Origin: Bactericera cockerelli
Taxonomy: Eukaryota > Arthropoda > Insecta > Hemiptera > Triozidae
Direction: 5' to 3'
Length of the DNA stretch: 64,000 nucleotides
Assembly (NCBI GenBank): GCA_024516035.1
Contig: CM044958.1
Coordinates: 1,419,566-1,483,565 of the forward strand
Of the stretch, positions 9,498 through 21,126 are shown in pieces; the first letter of the stretch is position 1; the number at the start of each line of letters is the position of its first letter. The notes below the pieces were generated by a model that worked only from the letters and a program-made list of their open reading frames with translations, ran no database searches and was not told the origin of the DNA. The position numbers and the translations under genes were made by a program.

Positions 9498-10668
9498 CAC
9501 TGTATATTTCTGTTAACACCAACAAATACCTGTGAGATTAAAACACAAGGCTATTAATAACTTTGTACTTGTACATGTAAAAATACCTTTAACTTCAAAT
9601 GCCAGCAAAAGAATAACCAGACTACATCTAAAATGTTCAAGTTGTGCAATATTCAAGTTTTTTTCTGTAACAATTTTATGATACATTAGCAACTAGTCAT
9701 GTTTGCTTTAATTGTATCAAACTGTGCAAACAGGACAATGTGTTTTTTAATCAAAGCAGTAATTTTTCAGGTGATTATCCTGGCTTCTAGCAGCATTAAA
9801 TAAAAGAATGGTACTTGATTTCTTAAAGCACCTTGATGTGTACAATTAACCAAACCATTTAGTAGCCACCTGCCCACCTAACAGAATCACCCTGTTGGTA
9901 CTAGTTCACATTGCCTTACAATTTGTGGAGATTGATATGTACTGCATGCATTTTATTCAGTGGTTAATCCAGCTTTACAAGGACTGCTACTTATCATAAT
10001 GATATCCAAGATCAAAACATATACCTGTACAACAGAAAAAAAAACCTGGGTCCAAAACCTACCTGACTACAAAATTAATCAAATTGTAAATTTAGAGTGA
10101 TTGGTAGGGTTTTCAGCAGCAACAGCAATGATTTTAGGCAAAATTCGATAAAAAAACCAAAATAAAAGCAAATTAGCTTGATAAACTTACTAATAACTAG
10201 ATTAACTAGATTATAAAATAGTGCTTTTGGAGATAATTTTAAAATTTGAATCTTATCACCCAAAGCAATCCAAAACCACGTGAGGAAAAATGTAAACAAA
10301 GCGCTGTTCACACGATGCCCAAACGGAGTGACGCGAGATATGTGAAGCTGGCTCTTAATTATTTTCACGTTGCAACTTCTCAGACAGGACTGAGGGCTTC
10401 TCAGAGTTATCACTTCTCTGTGATAAGTGTGATCAGAAATAAGATTTGAGAAATCAGGAATCCCTGATTTTCTATTTTCCAGAGCTCAGAATATAATAAA
10501 AACTTAATAGTTAAACTACATGTTATATCTAAGAAACTTAAGGAAAAGGTAAATCAAGCCTATCCATGATCAACAGCATTGTTACCAGATAATTTAATTA
10601 ATCTTTCAGAGCTATAAGTTTAAAATTGGAACTTCAACCACCACTACTACTTCATCTTGGCCTTATCA
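9498..10668. promoter_or_regulatory. Putative bidirectional promoter between UTP25 and the UBZ gene
   Basis: The two start codons diverge across 1171 bp. Locally CpG-rich sequence at 10276-10340 (CACGTGAGG, GCGCTGTTCAC, GAGTGACGCGAG) stands out from the AT-rich surroundings. A hairpin at 10452-10471 has arms AAATCAGG and CCTGATTT around four bases. CTTCTCAGA is repeated at 10375-10405. Transcription starts cannot be fixed from sequence; promoter function is inference from geometry and composition. Confidence 0.45.
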
Positions 10669-10686
10669 ATGGCTTCTCCGTCTCAG
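10669..10686 (+). CDS. UBZ gene exon 1 (MASPSQ)
   Basis: An 18-nt coding exon ending at CAG|GTAAGA. It was chosen because it is an ATG followed by a consensus donor that joins in phase 0 to the next open exon; the 5' UTR lies upstream. This is the least certain exon of the gene. Confidence 0.6.
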
Positions 10687-13600
10687 GTAAGACATAAAAC
10701 CTAATGAGTCAGAAACTGCTCGCTGAAGTTAATCAACTTTCAGCATGTGAGAAAATAGATTGGTGAGTGTACTGGTTTTGAAACCATCATGGCAATCAAC
10801 ATTCCGCTGGCTTTACTTGGTAACACTCAGGATAGGTGTGGTTAATTTGAGTTGCCAGGTTTTTGGTGTAGCAAATGTTTTGTAGTACCCCCCATCACGG
10901 AAAAAAAACCAGTGAAAATGTTGTTGGAAGTGATTTAAACCCATAAAAACTTGTCCATATCAGATTCTTAAGTGTTTAGAGTAGCATGAGCATGCCCTTG
11001 AGTTATCCAGTTGATATATCTGCTACTTAGATCAGTCAGTTTCTGTTAATAATCATAACAAAATGTTAGTCTTAATTCTAATTTGAGGGTTTTTCAAAAA
11101 CAGAGCTCTCATTTACGATGAAGGCCAGAGAGAACTGTAAAAATTAAAAAGTTCAAGTTAATAATAATAATAATTATGGTTATTATGCATTAAATTAATA
11201 ATATGATAGGTCTCTCAAGTTCCTCTATAAGTACAAGGTGTACTTTTCAGGAAAAAAAGTAAGAAAAAAATAATTATACTGAAGTCAGTGCTTAAGCCAA
11301 TAAAATTGAAGTAAGTTGATAGTTGTGTTATTTTGAATTTGAATGTATGAAAATAATGTGAGTAAATGAGAAACAAGGAAAAGAGAAGGTAGTTAAACTT
11401 AAAAGAAATGTACCCATAAAATGTTCTCACATTTATTAATTTATATTTCTTTATATTACAGGAAAACACCCAACCTGGACCTCCAATCCACGAAGAAATC
11501 CAAATTGAAAATACTGACAGTGACCAAGAGACTGGTCAGGAAACTCATGTCAAAGTTGAAAATGAGAGGAACATTTTAAAGTCCTTTGAGCACACAATGG
11601 TATCTCCTAAACCTAATACCAACAATGATTTCAGTAAAAGCTTCTACAAACCCACACCACCAAGAACTAAAGTAACAGAATGGGACACAGTCACTCATAT
11701 TAAACTCAGCAAAGATGCACGGTTACCACCATTACCAGTTGAATACAAAGAAAATGATAACCTAAATGATTTTTATTGTTTCTCTAAACCTGAGATGGAA
11801 AGAGATGAAATTCTTCTCCATATGATCTCCTTGTATGATAATTGGAGAACACACTATAATGATGTCAATGGATTTAACAAAGTAGAAGAAAATGGTGATA
11901 GAGCTGATTTGGATAATGCTCAATCCGAAGAAGTTGTGGAAGAAAATGTAGAAACACTGAGAGAAAAAACTCCTGATATCACAGATGATAATGACTTTCC
12001 TACCTTGGGTAAGTTTCCTATTACCATCAAGAACAATACAAATCTTATCTATCACAAATACATGGGTACTTAAACATTGAAAAAATCTAAATGAAATATA
12101 CTTAAGTAGTCACTGTGGCAGAGCGAGTTAGCGCGCTAGGCGTTGCACACATGGTGACCTGGGTTCGATACCCAGCGGGGGAGGATTTTTTCTGCTCTGT
12201 ACTTGGATGTTCGGGGTCCACTCATACCTCGTGAGGAAAAATGAGTAGCTGCTTTAATGTGAAGCAGCGACCAGTGGCAGAATCTTAGGCAAAAAAATAA
12301 TACAAGATATTGTAAATTAAAGTGGTAAATTCCTATGATTCTGCACTACCCACTAAAATTGTGACATAATAACACAAAGAAAAAGCATTATTATTAATGA
12401 AATATACTTAGATGTACACTTAATAAAATCTAAAGTTGACCTAGCCGCTGAAGACATAGATGTCCCAAATACAGAACACATTATTGTATATCTCTTCAAC
12501 TGCTCCACAGACCCAACTGTCTCAGTACTTGGTCTCAAGCTAGCAGAACCTTGGATTTGATAAGAAATGAAGAACATAGTGTTGTGAAAAACAGTAACAA
12601 CAACTTGGTAGTTTTACAATAAGTGTGCCTAGTAATTGGTTGCTCTGTACACACCACTCTTAAGTGTGAATAATTTCATCACTAATGCTCTTGCTTTACA
12701 GGTGGAAGAACGCGGTCATTAAGGAGTGCATCCAATAAACCTTCAACTTCTAGACAACTCATAGAAGTTGATCTAGCAGATGACTTTGAAGAGAAGGAAG
12801 ATCCAGATGATGCAGACTTCATACCAGTATCCCAGACACGGAAGAAAACAAACAAGAAACCAGTGTACAAGAAAGCAACAGATAATATATTTGATTTTAA
12901 TGAGAGTGCCACTGCTTGGCAAGCAACTGCAGTAAGACCAATTTTTCTTTATTCTACATATTTAAAAGAAATATATTTTCTACCCCAAATAGGTATGGTT
13001 CACATTATTACTAACAAGTTAATTTAATCATGAACTTAATTAGCTCTTAACCCTTTTTGTGTGTATGGTTTTTTTTAAGTTCATGATTAAATCTGTCCAT
13101 TAGAATTTATGCAATAGGGTATTATACTTTTTAGGAGAAGATGCTTTCAAGCAACAGCTGTAAGACATATCTTTCCTTTTTTTATTATAGGTATTGAAAT
13201 TTTTATATTATTTCGCAAATTTTTTGCCTTTTACAAAAAAAAAATCACTTTTTCTCAACTCATCTCCTTATTGAGCTTGTTGACTCGTCCTTCAAACGCT
13301 TTCTATGGATGTCAATTTCTTCCTACAATTTATATAAAGTCCTGCAAATTCTTACAGGCAGCCATACTGATGCATACCTGTATGGCATGGGAATGGCTTA
13401 TTGAAATAAAATCCAATTATTTTACCTACTTTTTTATTAATAACAAACATCTGAGTTTCACCTGAAGTATTGTATTGCATAAGGTTTAGGGTACATTATT
13501 TTTTGTAGGGGGAGAGAAGAATTCAAGTGGATTAAGTATAGCTTTCTACTCATTAGCCCCTCACATTGTAGTAAATTGGAAAGATTTAGTTCCTCTCCAA

Positions 13601-16600
13601 AGAAAAGGAATCACCCAACAACCAAACAATTCAAATAGAAGTTCAAACAATTCAGATTTAGGTACAAATAAATAAAGTACAAAAAATTTCATATTAAATT
13701 TACAGGTAGCTCAGTTGCTAAGACTCAAAGCCTAGAGGTTGGTGGTTTAAATCCCAAATAGAGCACAAAAGTAAGGCAATTCGAGTAACTGAGCCATCAC
13801 AATTCTTAACACATATACATATATTTATAAACAATTGGATCAAGCTTTATTTACATTTTTTATATATACAATGAACATGGTAATAAGTTAAGAAATAAAT
13901 ATAAACAAAGCCTGATCAAGGGTGGTGATAATGCCTTCAGCATTCTCTTCCAATGTGTAAATTATTATAATAAGTAATATAATATTTAGCAACAAAAATT
14001 TTGTTCTTGTTTTCCAACAGGAGGTACCATCAACTACAAAAAGAGTCGAACCCAAATCCATCATCAAACCAGAACCCGCTGTGCAAGAAGAAACAATTGC
14101 ATGCCCAATATGCAACAAACCATTCCCCATGTCCCAAATAGAGGTATAGTGTAAAAAAATCAATTATGAATATACAGGGTGATTCAACATGTTTATAAAA
14201 TACAATATTGTGGTAAACACACTACAAGTGAGATACAGGGTGGGCTAGCTGCATTTTTGTCACTCTGAATGCTGAACGACCCTGTAAAATATAAAAGATC
14301 AATACAGACACTCTGCCACCTGAAAAGTGTTTTACCTGAGCCATTTCTATTTCAAGGAAAACCTTGCATTCAAATTAGGTTCAAATTACTTGGTATTGTC
14401 ACTATGTAGTTGCAGTGTTCAGACAGTCTGTCATTTACTCTTGAACAAGTTGATGAACATAAGACACGAATTTGTGTCTTGTTGTGCCATGCCACAATTC
14501 GTGTCTTGTTGAATTTTTTGGACCCATTTTTAGAAAACCGGGAGACACACATACGTGCCTTCTTTTATCTCAAAATCCATACCAATGGCAAGATCATGAC
14601 TTCAGGAATTTAAAAGTGTCCTTGGGTTTTTTGTAGGACCTAGAGAAAAAATTCCACAATTTTTTTCCCCTTTCAAATTTGCGTCTTTCAAATTTTCTAA
14701 GTCCAAGTGTCTGGTCCCCAGGGCAAATTAAGTGAAAAGTGCTCTGGTTGTTAACCTGTTAAACATTTAAATTGTATTTTGACAAGTAAAATACAAACTC
14801 CATAAAATACTTTGGTTTTGAAAGTTTCTAAACAGGTATAAACTTTTGGGTCTTTAAAGAAATGCACGGTGTCCTTGTTCTCAATTTTCACATATAACTG
14901 CTATTGTTGTCTATATTTTAAAATAATACAAAATTTTACCTTTAATTTATTTTTTCTTTTTCAGAACCATGCTTCAGACTGTTTGTCATTTGAAGACACC
15001 CCCGTCCAGTCAAGGTGAGTGAAACACATTTTAGAAGGATCTATTTTCTTGGAAGATTAAAAAAGAGAAGAAAAATATTCTTGAAAGAATTTGAAGATAG
15101 AAAACACTTAATTATTTATTTTCAGATGGCCATATCGCCAGTTACGGCATCGTCAGTGAACTATAGACTAAATTTTATTCGTTTAACCAAGAGTTATGTA
15201 TAAGTAGAAGTTTTTCCTGAGAACTTATACATATATTTCATTAAAAATATTCTACCTAAAAAGTACTATGTAATATGCTTGAGAGCTATATTATGTGTAT
15301 AGAAGCCACCTTGGCCGAGTGAGTTAGCGCGCTAGGCATTGTACGTACGGTGACCTGGGTTCGATCACCAGCGGGGCAGGATTTTTTCTGCTCTGTTCCT
15401 GGGTGTTCGAGGTCCACTCATACCTCGTGAGAAAAATGAGTAGCTGCTCTAATGTGAGCAGCGACCAGTTGCAGAATTAAAGGAAAAAAACAAGATATTA
15501 GAATATTAAAAGATATGGAAAAGTCCTATAGTTCTGCGCTACCCACTAAAAAATGTGATATAATAGCACAAAGACACATTTATTTTTTATTTTATATTAT
15601 GTGTAATTCTAAATATTTCAATATAAAATTCCTTGGAATAATTTACTACTTTTTTGTTTTACTAAATTTTCTAAATCAATGAGATCCACCATTTTATTTA
15701 CTTTTCAAGAGGGGCGAATGAATTCTTCTAGCTTCCATGGACAATCTTTTATATTATTCCAGTAACATTTTTCTGTTAAATTATAAAAATAGAAAACTAT
15801 CTAATAGTTCAGTCACCTATAGGTTTTAAAAATAGGAACATACTTCGAGGAGTAGCTACAGAATTTACCATAATTTACACGGAAGTTTTTATTTACAACT
15901 TCAATGCATTCTTGTGTTGAATAGTTTTTTTTTTAATATAGGCTATATGTATTATGTTTATTCTGCTGAGGTAAGAGTGAAAAGTCCCTTTACTACAGCA
16001 GTCAAGCCGCTCTTATATCTACTTCATAACCAAGTTCTATTTTTTATTTTTAATTACTTTGAAAAAATTAAAAAAAAAGCCAGAGAAAAAAAAGTTTAAA
16101 AAAATCAAACAAACATTTTGTTTGTTTGAAAAACCTTGTCTAGAAAGTACAGGACACTAACAACAGGGAACTCTAGGATCTGCCCTAACACAACTCCTTT
16201 TTCTCATTTGTCCCCTTATAGGAAGCGATATAAGAACTCCCCTCAGAATTCGCCCCTGCTTGAGAATATAGAAGATGCTATTTTACTTTCAGATGATGAT
16301 AGAGTCGCCACTGATTGGACAAGTCTTGTTCCGGAAGCCTCCACGCCCAGGATGAACAAGAAACGACGTGAGTGATTTGATAAATTTAATTCATTTAACT
16401 TTTTTCATAGACTTTTTCTCAGTTATAAAAAAAAGTTTAAAGTAATATTTGGTATACTGTGTCTTTGGGCAACTCATTTTATGTGAGCAGTTCGAAATAA
16501 AAAAGTTTATTTTGTTTCTCTCTGTCCCGGTAGCTCAGTGGTAAAGGCGGCACTCTATGAATCCAAAGATTCCAGAGGTCGTGGGTTCAAAACCCGGCCG

Positions 16601-18322
16601 GGACATGACATGTTATCCTCCCATTTGGGATTTTTACCACATAATAATATGTCTTGGGCTTACTGCTGGAATAATGGGACTTTAATAGTCCTAATCGGGC
16701 AGTATAAATAAGACAATATTATTATTATATTTTTAGGCGTGGCGTAACGGTTGTGACTACTGCCCTTAGTCCAGAGATCCTAAGTTCGATCCCTGGTCGG
16801 AGCAGATTTTTCACACAGAAAATTCTGTTCCCATCGTACAGGTGAGGCTGGCATTTCCGGCCCTACCCAGGCTACGTGAGGTTAATGTGGGTAGCTGGTA
16901 TGATTCCCAGCAAATGGAGGGTAAAACTCTCGTCCTTATCCAGGACGTTAAATCAAATGGCGCGTTAAATGCATCCAGCCGTAAAAATGTGCCAAAACCA
17001 ACCAACCTCAAACAAGAGGTTGAACAACGTCGACCCTGCTTAAGTTGGATAAGACAGAGTATAATAAATAAAAAGAATAAGAAATTTTTTTATATTTTTA
17101 GGCGATAATTTGATCCGTGCCACTGGCACTAAAAGCGCCAAAGAATTCTTGTTGTAGAGAATATCCATAGGGATTCAAAGCGGCAATGCAGCCTGTATGC
17201 TTGGAACTCTACCACATGTCAGTGGTATGGACCAAGTATACAACCTTCAATAGATGTGTTATATTAATAAAAATAAAAAAATATACAATCTAACCATGTT
17301 TTTGTAGGTCCAAACTGCACTTTATTACGAGATTTGTTTCTTTTTTCTTCGAGTCCCTTTTGGAAAAACCAGAAAATCTCTTTACTCTATTTTACTCTAC
17401 TATACAAACAAGACATTCATGTTAACTCAAAGAGAAGTCTTGAAAATAATTATGAAAAAAATGAGCTTCCTAATGGGCACTAGAAAGAAATTGAGTCTTG
17501 ATAGTTCCATTTTTTTCCCTTCTATTTTCGGTCAAAAAAAAATTCATAATTTTTTCTTGAATGTAAGTTTACTATTACAATGTGTAGTCGTAGCAAATAG
17601 GTAAATATGTTTTCTTTGCTTTTGTTAAAAAATATATCAACATTAATTGAAACAGTTGTGGTTGTGGTCATATTTGTGTTCATCACGTGAACGGGTTGTC
17701 AAGTGGTTAATCCAGGTAGCGTAGGAATCCGTTAGGTCGAATACCACCCAGTGCATGAATTTTTCCTCAACAATTTGAGTTTGTGACCACATAAAAAAGA
17801 CTCTGAGGTTTAGGTGGTAGAAAATGCTTTGAGCATTAACCTTCCCTGGTGGATACCTTAAACTAAAGAGTGTTATTATTATGTCATATTACAACTACAA
17901 CTCAACTCGCTTTACTAAATCTTTGCTGACCTTGGGACTCGAACCACCGACCCCCAGGTTACGAGTCTGCCGCCTCATAGCTACTGAGGTCGGTTACTTC
18001 AAACATTAGATACGTAGTTTTTTAAAGTTATCATATTTGTGTTTAATCATCTTTTGTGATATCACAACTACTCAAACTCACTTAACAAAATCTACGCTGA
18101 AACCAGGACTTGAACCACCGACCTCCAGGTTACAAGTCCGTCGCCTTATCGATCAAGCTACTAAGGTCGGATTTAGATAAGTAGTTACATATCCATATAG
18201 CTTTCTTTTTGATTTCTGTTTTTTCTCAACAGTAACTAAATTTCATTTCAATTTCAGCATTAACCCATGAGGAGACCACCTCACCAAGCCTAAACAAAAG
18301 GCCATGCCTCAAACCCAATTGA
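10669..18322 (+). CDS. UBZ4-type zinc-finger protein, 392 aa (orthology unresolved, RAP80-like?)
   Basis: Exons 10669-10686, 11462-12008, 12702-12931, 14021-14143, 14965-15014, 16222-16367 and 18258-18322 join in phase to 1179 nt with a stop at 18320-18322. The best-defined domain is CPICNKPFPMSQIE|NHASDC at residues 293-312: C-x2-C-x11-H-x3-C, the UBZ4 ubiquitin-binding spacing seen in RAD18 and close to the RAP80 finger. An intron splits it between the Cys pair and the His. The N-terminal half has one compact region (LPPLPVEYKENDNLNDFYCF, ERDEILLHMISLYDNWRTHY) between acidic, probably disordered segments. A basic stretch (TRKKTNKKPVYKK) and C-terminal KRPCLKPN suggest a nuclear protein. A ubiquitin-reading DNA-repair role is inference; I do not recognise the rest. 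Confidence 0.75.
11462..12008 (+). CDS. UBZ gene exon 2
   Basis: 547 nt after acceptor TTTATATTACAG, ending TTG G|GTAAGT (phase 1). Starts ENTQPGPPIHEEIQIENTDS, includes the putative folded block TEWDTVTHIKLSKDARLPPL..SLYDNWRTHY and an acidic end (EEVVEENVETLREKTPDI). Confidence 0.8.
12105..12397 (+). mobile_element. SINE family B, full length
   Basis: GTCACTGTGGCAGAGCGAGTTAGC head, box B GGTTCGATACC, GGATGTTCGGGGTCCACTC, CATACCTCGTGAGGAAAAAT, AAGCAGCGACCAGTGGCAG, ending CACTAAAATTGTGACATAAT and TTATTATTAA. In intron 2 of the UBZ gene, sense orientation. Confidence 0.87.
12702..12931 (+). CDS. UBZ gene exon 3
   Basis: 230 nt, phase 1 to 0, acceptor TTGCTTTACAG, donor GCA|GTAAGA. Encodes GRTRSLRSASNKPSTSRQLI, acidic DDFEEKEDPDDADFIPV and the Lys-rich TRKKTNKKPVYKKATDN. 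Probably disordered. Confidence 0.8.
12932..14020. other. UBZ gene intron 3: AT-rich, degraded retroposon remnants
   Basis: At 13706-13815 a badly decayed family E SINE is visible (TAGCTCAGTTGC, GGTGGTTTAAATCCC, CAATTCTTAACACATAT). At 13840-13962 a minus-strand LINE 3' end runs from TTGGATCAAGCTTTATTTAC to GATCAAGGGTGGTGATAATG. The rest shows nothing recognisable. Confidence 0.55.
14021..14143 (+). CDS. UBZ gene exon 4 (first half of zinc finger)
   Basis: 41 codons, phase 0 to 0. Ends ACPICNKPFPMSQIE|GTATAG, supplying C293 and C296 of the finger. Acceptor TTGTTTTCCAACAG. Confidence 0.87.
14144..14964. other. UBZ gene intron 4, no recognised element
   Basis: An AT-rich intron with the self-similar words AAGACACGAATTTGTGTCTTG and CACAATTCGTGTCTTG near 14461-14510, giving a local palindrome. 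No SINE or coding block is recognised. Confidence 0.5.
14965..15014 (+). CDS. UBZ gene exon 5 (second half of zinc finger)
   Basis: 50 nt, phase 0 to 2: NHASDCLSFEDTPVQS. Supplies H308 and C312. Acceptor TTTTTCTTTTTCAG, donor TCAAG|GTGAGT. Short, but phase and zinc-ligand spacing both require it. Confidence 0.85.
15302..15600 (+). mobile_element. SINE family B, full length
   Basis: CACCTTGGCCGAGTGAGTTAGC head, box B GGTTCGATCACC, GCTCTGTTCCTGGGTGTTCG, CATACCTCGTGAG, GCGACCAGTTGCAG, GCGCTACCCACTAAAAAATG and an A/T tail. Confidence 0.85.
15601..16221. other. UBZ gene intron 5, 3' part
   Basis: AT-rich with A-runs; AACATTTTGTTTGTTTG and AAAACAAACAAACATTTTG-like words form a small palindrome near 16095-16130. 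Nothing else recognised. Confidence 0.45.
16222..16367 (+). CDS. UBZ gene exon 6
   Basis: 146 nt, phase 2 to 1: KRYKNSPQNSPLLENIEDAI, LLSDDDRVATDWTSLVPEAS. Acceptor TCCCCTTATAG, donor CGAC|GTGAGT. DAILLSDDD is an acidic hydrophobic patch of SIM type (possible SUMO-interaction motif, inference). Confidence 0.8.
16526..16725 (+). mobile_element. tRNA-derived SINE, family A
   Basis: CTGTCCCGGTAGCTCAGTGG, GTGGGTTCAAAACCCGGCCG, CCATTTGGGATTTTTACCAC, ATATGTCTTGGGCTTACTGC, CGGGCAGTATAAATAAGAC and an ATTATTATTATA tail. Confidence 0.87.
16735..17065 (+). mobile_element. SINE family D, near full length
   Basis: GGCGTGGCGTAACGGTTGTG head, GTTCGATCCCTGGTCGGAGC, core CCTACCCAGGCTACGTGAGG, AGCAAATGGAGGGTAAAACT, 3' part ACCAACCTCAAACAAGAGG and GTCGACCCTGCTTAAG. 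It directly follows the family A copy. Confidence 0.82.
17066..17693. other. UBZ gene intron 6, unassigned part
   Basis: AT-rich; a short passage at 17100-17235 (TTTGATCCGTGCCACTGGC, GTGGTATGGACCAAGTATAC) is less AT-rich but shows no element or coding block. Confidence 0.4.
17694..17885 (+). mobile_element. SINE family C
   Basis: GTCAAGTGGTTAATCCAGG head with an internal deletion of the anticodon region, CACCCAGTGCATGAATTTTT, GTTTGTGACCACATAA, TAGAAAATGCTTTGAGCATT, AACTAAAGAGTGTTATTATT. Confidence 0.82.
17886..18173 (-). mobile_element. Two tandem SINE family E copies
   Basis: Minus-strand copies at 17886-18000 and 18028-18173, each with head GAGGTCGG or GGTCGG, box B GGTTCAAGTCC or variant, and AGTTGTGATATCAC. 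Both point the same way, about 85 bp upstream of the last exon of the UBZ gene. Confidence 0.8.
18258..18322 (+). CDS. UBZ gene exon 7 (stop)
   Basis: 65 nt, phase 1, acceptor TTTCATTTCAATTTCAG. Encodes LTHEETTSPSLNKRPCLKPN and TGA at 18320-18322. KRPCLKPN is a basic C-terminus. Confidence 0.78.
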
Positions 18323-19210
18323 GATATCAACACCTACACTGCCAGCCATGCCTAGGAGGTGTGTGACATCACTCTTCACGTGTTTATTACTTATTAATTT
18401 AAAAAATATTAACCCACAGTTGTATAATGTAGGAATTGGGTGATTTTAATTGGCCATTTGCCTTCTGGTTTAGTATAAATCTTCTTTAGTGTATGTAACT
18501 GGGCTAATCAATTATTCAAATACATAACGGAAGATATGGAGCTATAATTTCATCTATATTTGAAAAAATGTATGTAAGAAATGTTCTATATGTATTTAAA
18601 ATTTGAAAAAAAATGAACAAATAGAATAATTATTCAAATACAAATTAAATTAAAACAGAAATTTCGCTGCATTTTGCAATATAATACATATTATTATTAT
18701 TAAACATTTTGGATCAAGTTTTATTTAGAAATAACATATATACATACATAGAAATTAAAATTAACAAAACAAAACTTGATCAAGGGCGGTGCTAATGCCA
18801 ACGGCATTCTCTTCCGCACCACCACATACATCTTTCTTGTTAAAATTTCCTCCTCTTTTTTATATTTTCTCAAATTTTATATCAAATTGTTTGCTGGTGC
18901 TCAGAAAAAAAGGTTTTTGTAATTAAATGCTCTTTATATAGTGTTTCTTATTTATCTGTACTGAAAATTATAGATGGAAATTTTCTGTACTTGTCAAAAA
19001 ATTACAGCTACAATCAACAAGGCATATTTGAAGTGTTGGTATCAAATTAAGGAAAACCTTCTAGTCTTATTGGACAGTAGAATTATGGTAAATTATAATT
19101 GACGACATTTTTGGGTGCTAAAGTTAATGTGAGCATTTATTTTTATATTAAATTTTATGTTACTTGCTATCTTAATCACTGTATTTGTAGTACAGAAAAA
19201 TCAAATAAAG
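18323..19210 (+). other. 3' UTR and polyadenylation region of the UBZ gene
   Basis: AT-rich, non-coding, ending in CAAATAAAGTAATACTTC with AATAAA at 19204-19209, the likely poly(A) signal. A minus-strand LINE 3' end (TTGGATCAAGTTTTATTTAG to AACTTGATCAAGGGCGGTGC) is inserted at about 18690-18832. The 72-bp array starts immediately after the signal. Confidence 0.6.
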
Positions 19211-20218
19211 TAATACTTCAATAATTTCATATATCCTGATGTGGCTCTTATAAAAGTGAGACAGCACAATTAATTAAAGAAATAATACTTCAATAATTTC
19301 ATATATCCTGATGTGGCTCTTATAAAAGTGAGACAGCACAATTAATTAAAGAAATAATACTTCAATAATTTCATATATCCTGATGTGGCTCTTATAAAAG
19401 TGAGACAGCACAATTAATTAAAGAAATAATACTTCAATAATTTCATATATCCTGATGTGGCTCTTATAAAAGTGAGACAGCACAATTAATTAAAGAAATA
19501 ATACTTCAATAATTTCATATATCCTGATGTGGCTCTTATAAAAGTGAGACAGCACAATTAATTAAAGAAATAATACTTCAATAATTTCATATATCCTGAT
19601 GTGGCTCTTATAAAAGTGAGACAACACAATTAATTAAAGAAATAATACTTCAATAATTTCATATATCCTGATGTGGCTCTTATAAAAGTGAGACAGCACA
19701 ATTAATTAAAGAAATAATACTTCAATAATTTCATATATCCTGATGTGGCTCTTATAAAAGTGAGACAGCACAATTAATTAAAGAAATAATACTTCAATAA
19801 TTTCATATATCCTGATGTGGCTCTTATAAAAGTGAGACAACACAATTAATTAAAGAAATAATACTTCAATAATTTCATATATCCTGATGTGGCTCTTATA
19901 AAAGTGAGACAACACAATTAATTAAAGAAATAATACTTCAATAATTTCATATATCCTGATGTGGCTCTTATAAAAGTGAGACAACACAATTAATTAAAGA
20001 AATAATACTTCAATAATTTCATATATCCTGATGTGGCTCTTATAAAAGTGAGACAACACAATTAATTAAAGAAATAATACTTCAATAATTTCATATATCC
20101 TGATGTGGCTCTTATAAAAGTGAGACAGCACAATTAATTAAAGAAATAATACTTCAATAATTTCATATATCCTGATGTGGCTCTTATAAAAGAGAGACAA
20201 CACAATTAATTAAAGAAA
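19211..20218 (+). repeat. 72-bp tandem array x14 at the poly(A) site
   Basis: Fourteen units at exactly 72-bp steps (first TAATACTTCA at 19211, last at 20147). Units are nearly identical, the main variant being ACAGCACAAT versus ACAACACAAT. Each contains TTAATTAAAGAAATAATACT, i.e. the variant poly(A) hexamer ATTAAA, so the array multiplies potential cleavage signals. High identity implies recent expansion. Confidence 0.95.
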
Positions 20219-20232
20219 TATGGCTGCTGTAT

Positions 20233-20450
20233 TACTTCAATGGCGTCGATGGCGCGTTGAATGCACCGGTTCTCGTAGGAAGTTACGTCCAGCGAGGTGA
20301 AGACTTCGTAATACTGGTATTCCGGCCCAACCCAGGCTGGGTGGGATTAATGTGGGTAGCAGTTTTGTGAGTTTCCTACGAATGGAGGCTAACACCCATG
20401 TCGTGATATGACCATGCAGTTGAAAGCGACGTTAGAACCCAAATTAAAAA
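20233..20450 (+). mobile_element. 5S-derived SINE, family F (decayed head)
   Basis: TGGCGCGTTGAATGCACCGG and CCAGCGAGGTGAAGACTTCG are a diverged 5S rRNA head; core CCAACCCAGGCTGGGTGGG, GAATGGAGGCTAACACCC, GTTGAAAGCGACGTTAGAAC. Confidence 0.75.
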
Positions 20451-21120
20451 GTAATATAACGCATACAGAAGTAAGTTTTCCGTGCACATACCAACTAAAC
20501 AATAAAATTGCTACAATATAAAAATTGTAATAGCCCTATACTCTCATTCCAAGCTGAACAAATCCTCCCAAAGCAAACAACCAGCAAATGTATCTCGGAG
20601 TCATCTTTGGTTCTTACCAAAATAGATTTTCATTTTTTACTTCTCTAAGTTGTTTATATTCACCGTGACAACCATTTTGGACACGGGAAGTAAGAAGTAA
20701 GTAAGTTCTCAATGATGGAGATTTCTTAACACGATTAGAAGAAAAGCATTTGCAGTTAATTTCGTGTTCAAAGACTTTTTGTATAGTAAATTGAAAAGTT
20801 TTTTTGTTAATTTTTGTAACTTATGAGTTTGTATAATAAATCAGAGTCTATCATTTTTATTGCCATTCTTCAGTAAGCAAAAGCTTCTTTGATGTTCTTC
20901 ATTTCATTACCTATAATCTAGAACCTTAAAGGGTCTTCAATTATCTAGGTGTTAAGGAGATGTTATAAAAAATAAAAACAAAGTCAGCCAGACCACCTTG
21001 AACAGTTGAACACCTAGATAAAAATGAAGTTCTTTTATTATTCTGTTTTTTAACACATTGACAACCGACATGTTTTTAGTAATGTCTCCCGTGGGACCAG
21101 CTCCTAATTATGCTATCCGA
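20451..21120. other. Intergenic, no recognised element
   Basis: AT-rich with AAGTAAGAAGTAAGTAAGTT at 20689. No coding or RNA signal seen. Confidence 0.4.
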
Positions 21121-21126
21121 AGCCGT

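Noticed and set aside
10316..10449. Alternative start of the UBZ gene at ATGCCCAAACGGAGTG
   Set aside because: The frame closes after about 44 codons without a matching donor in phase, and its sequence shows no continuity with exon 2.
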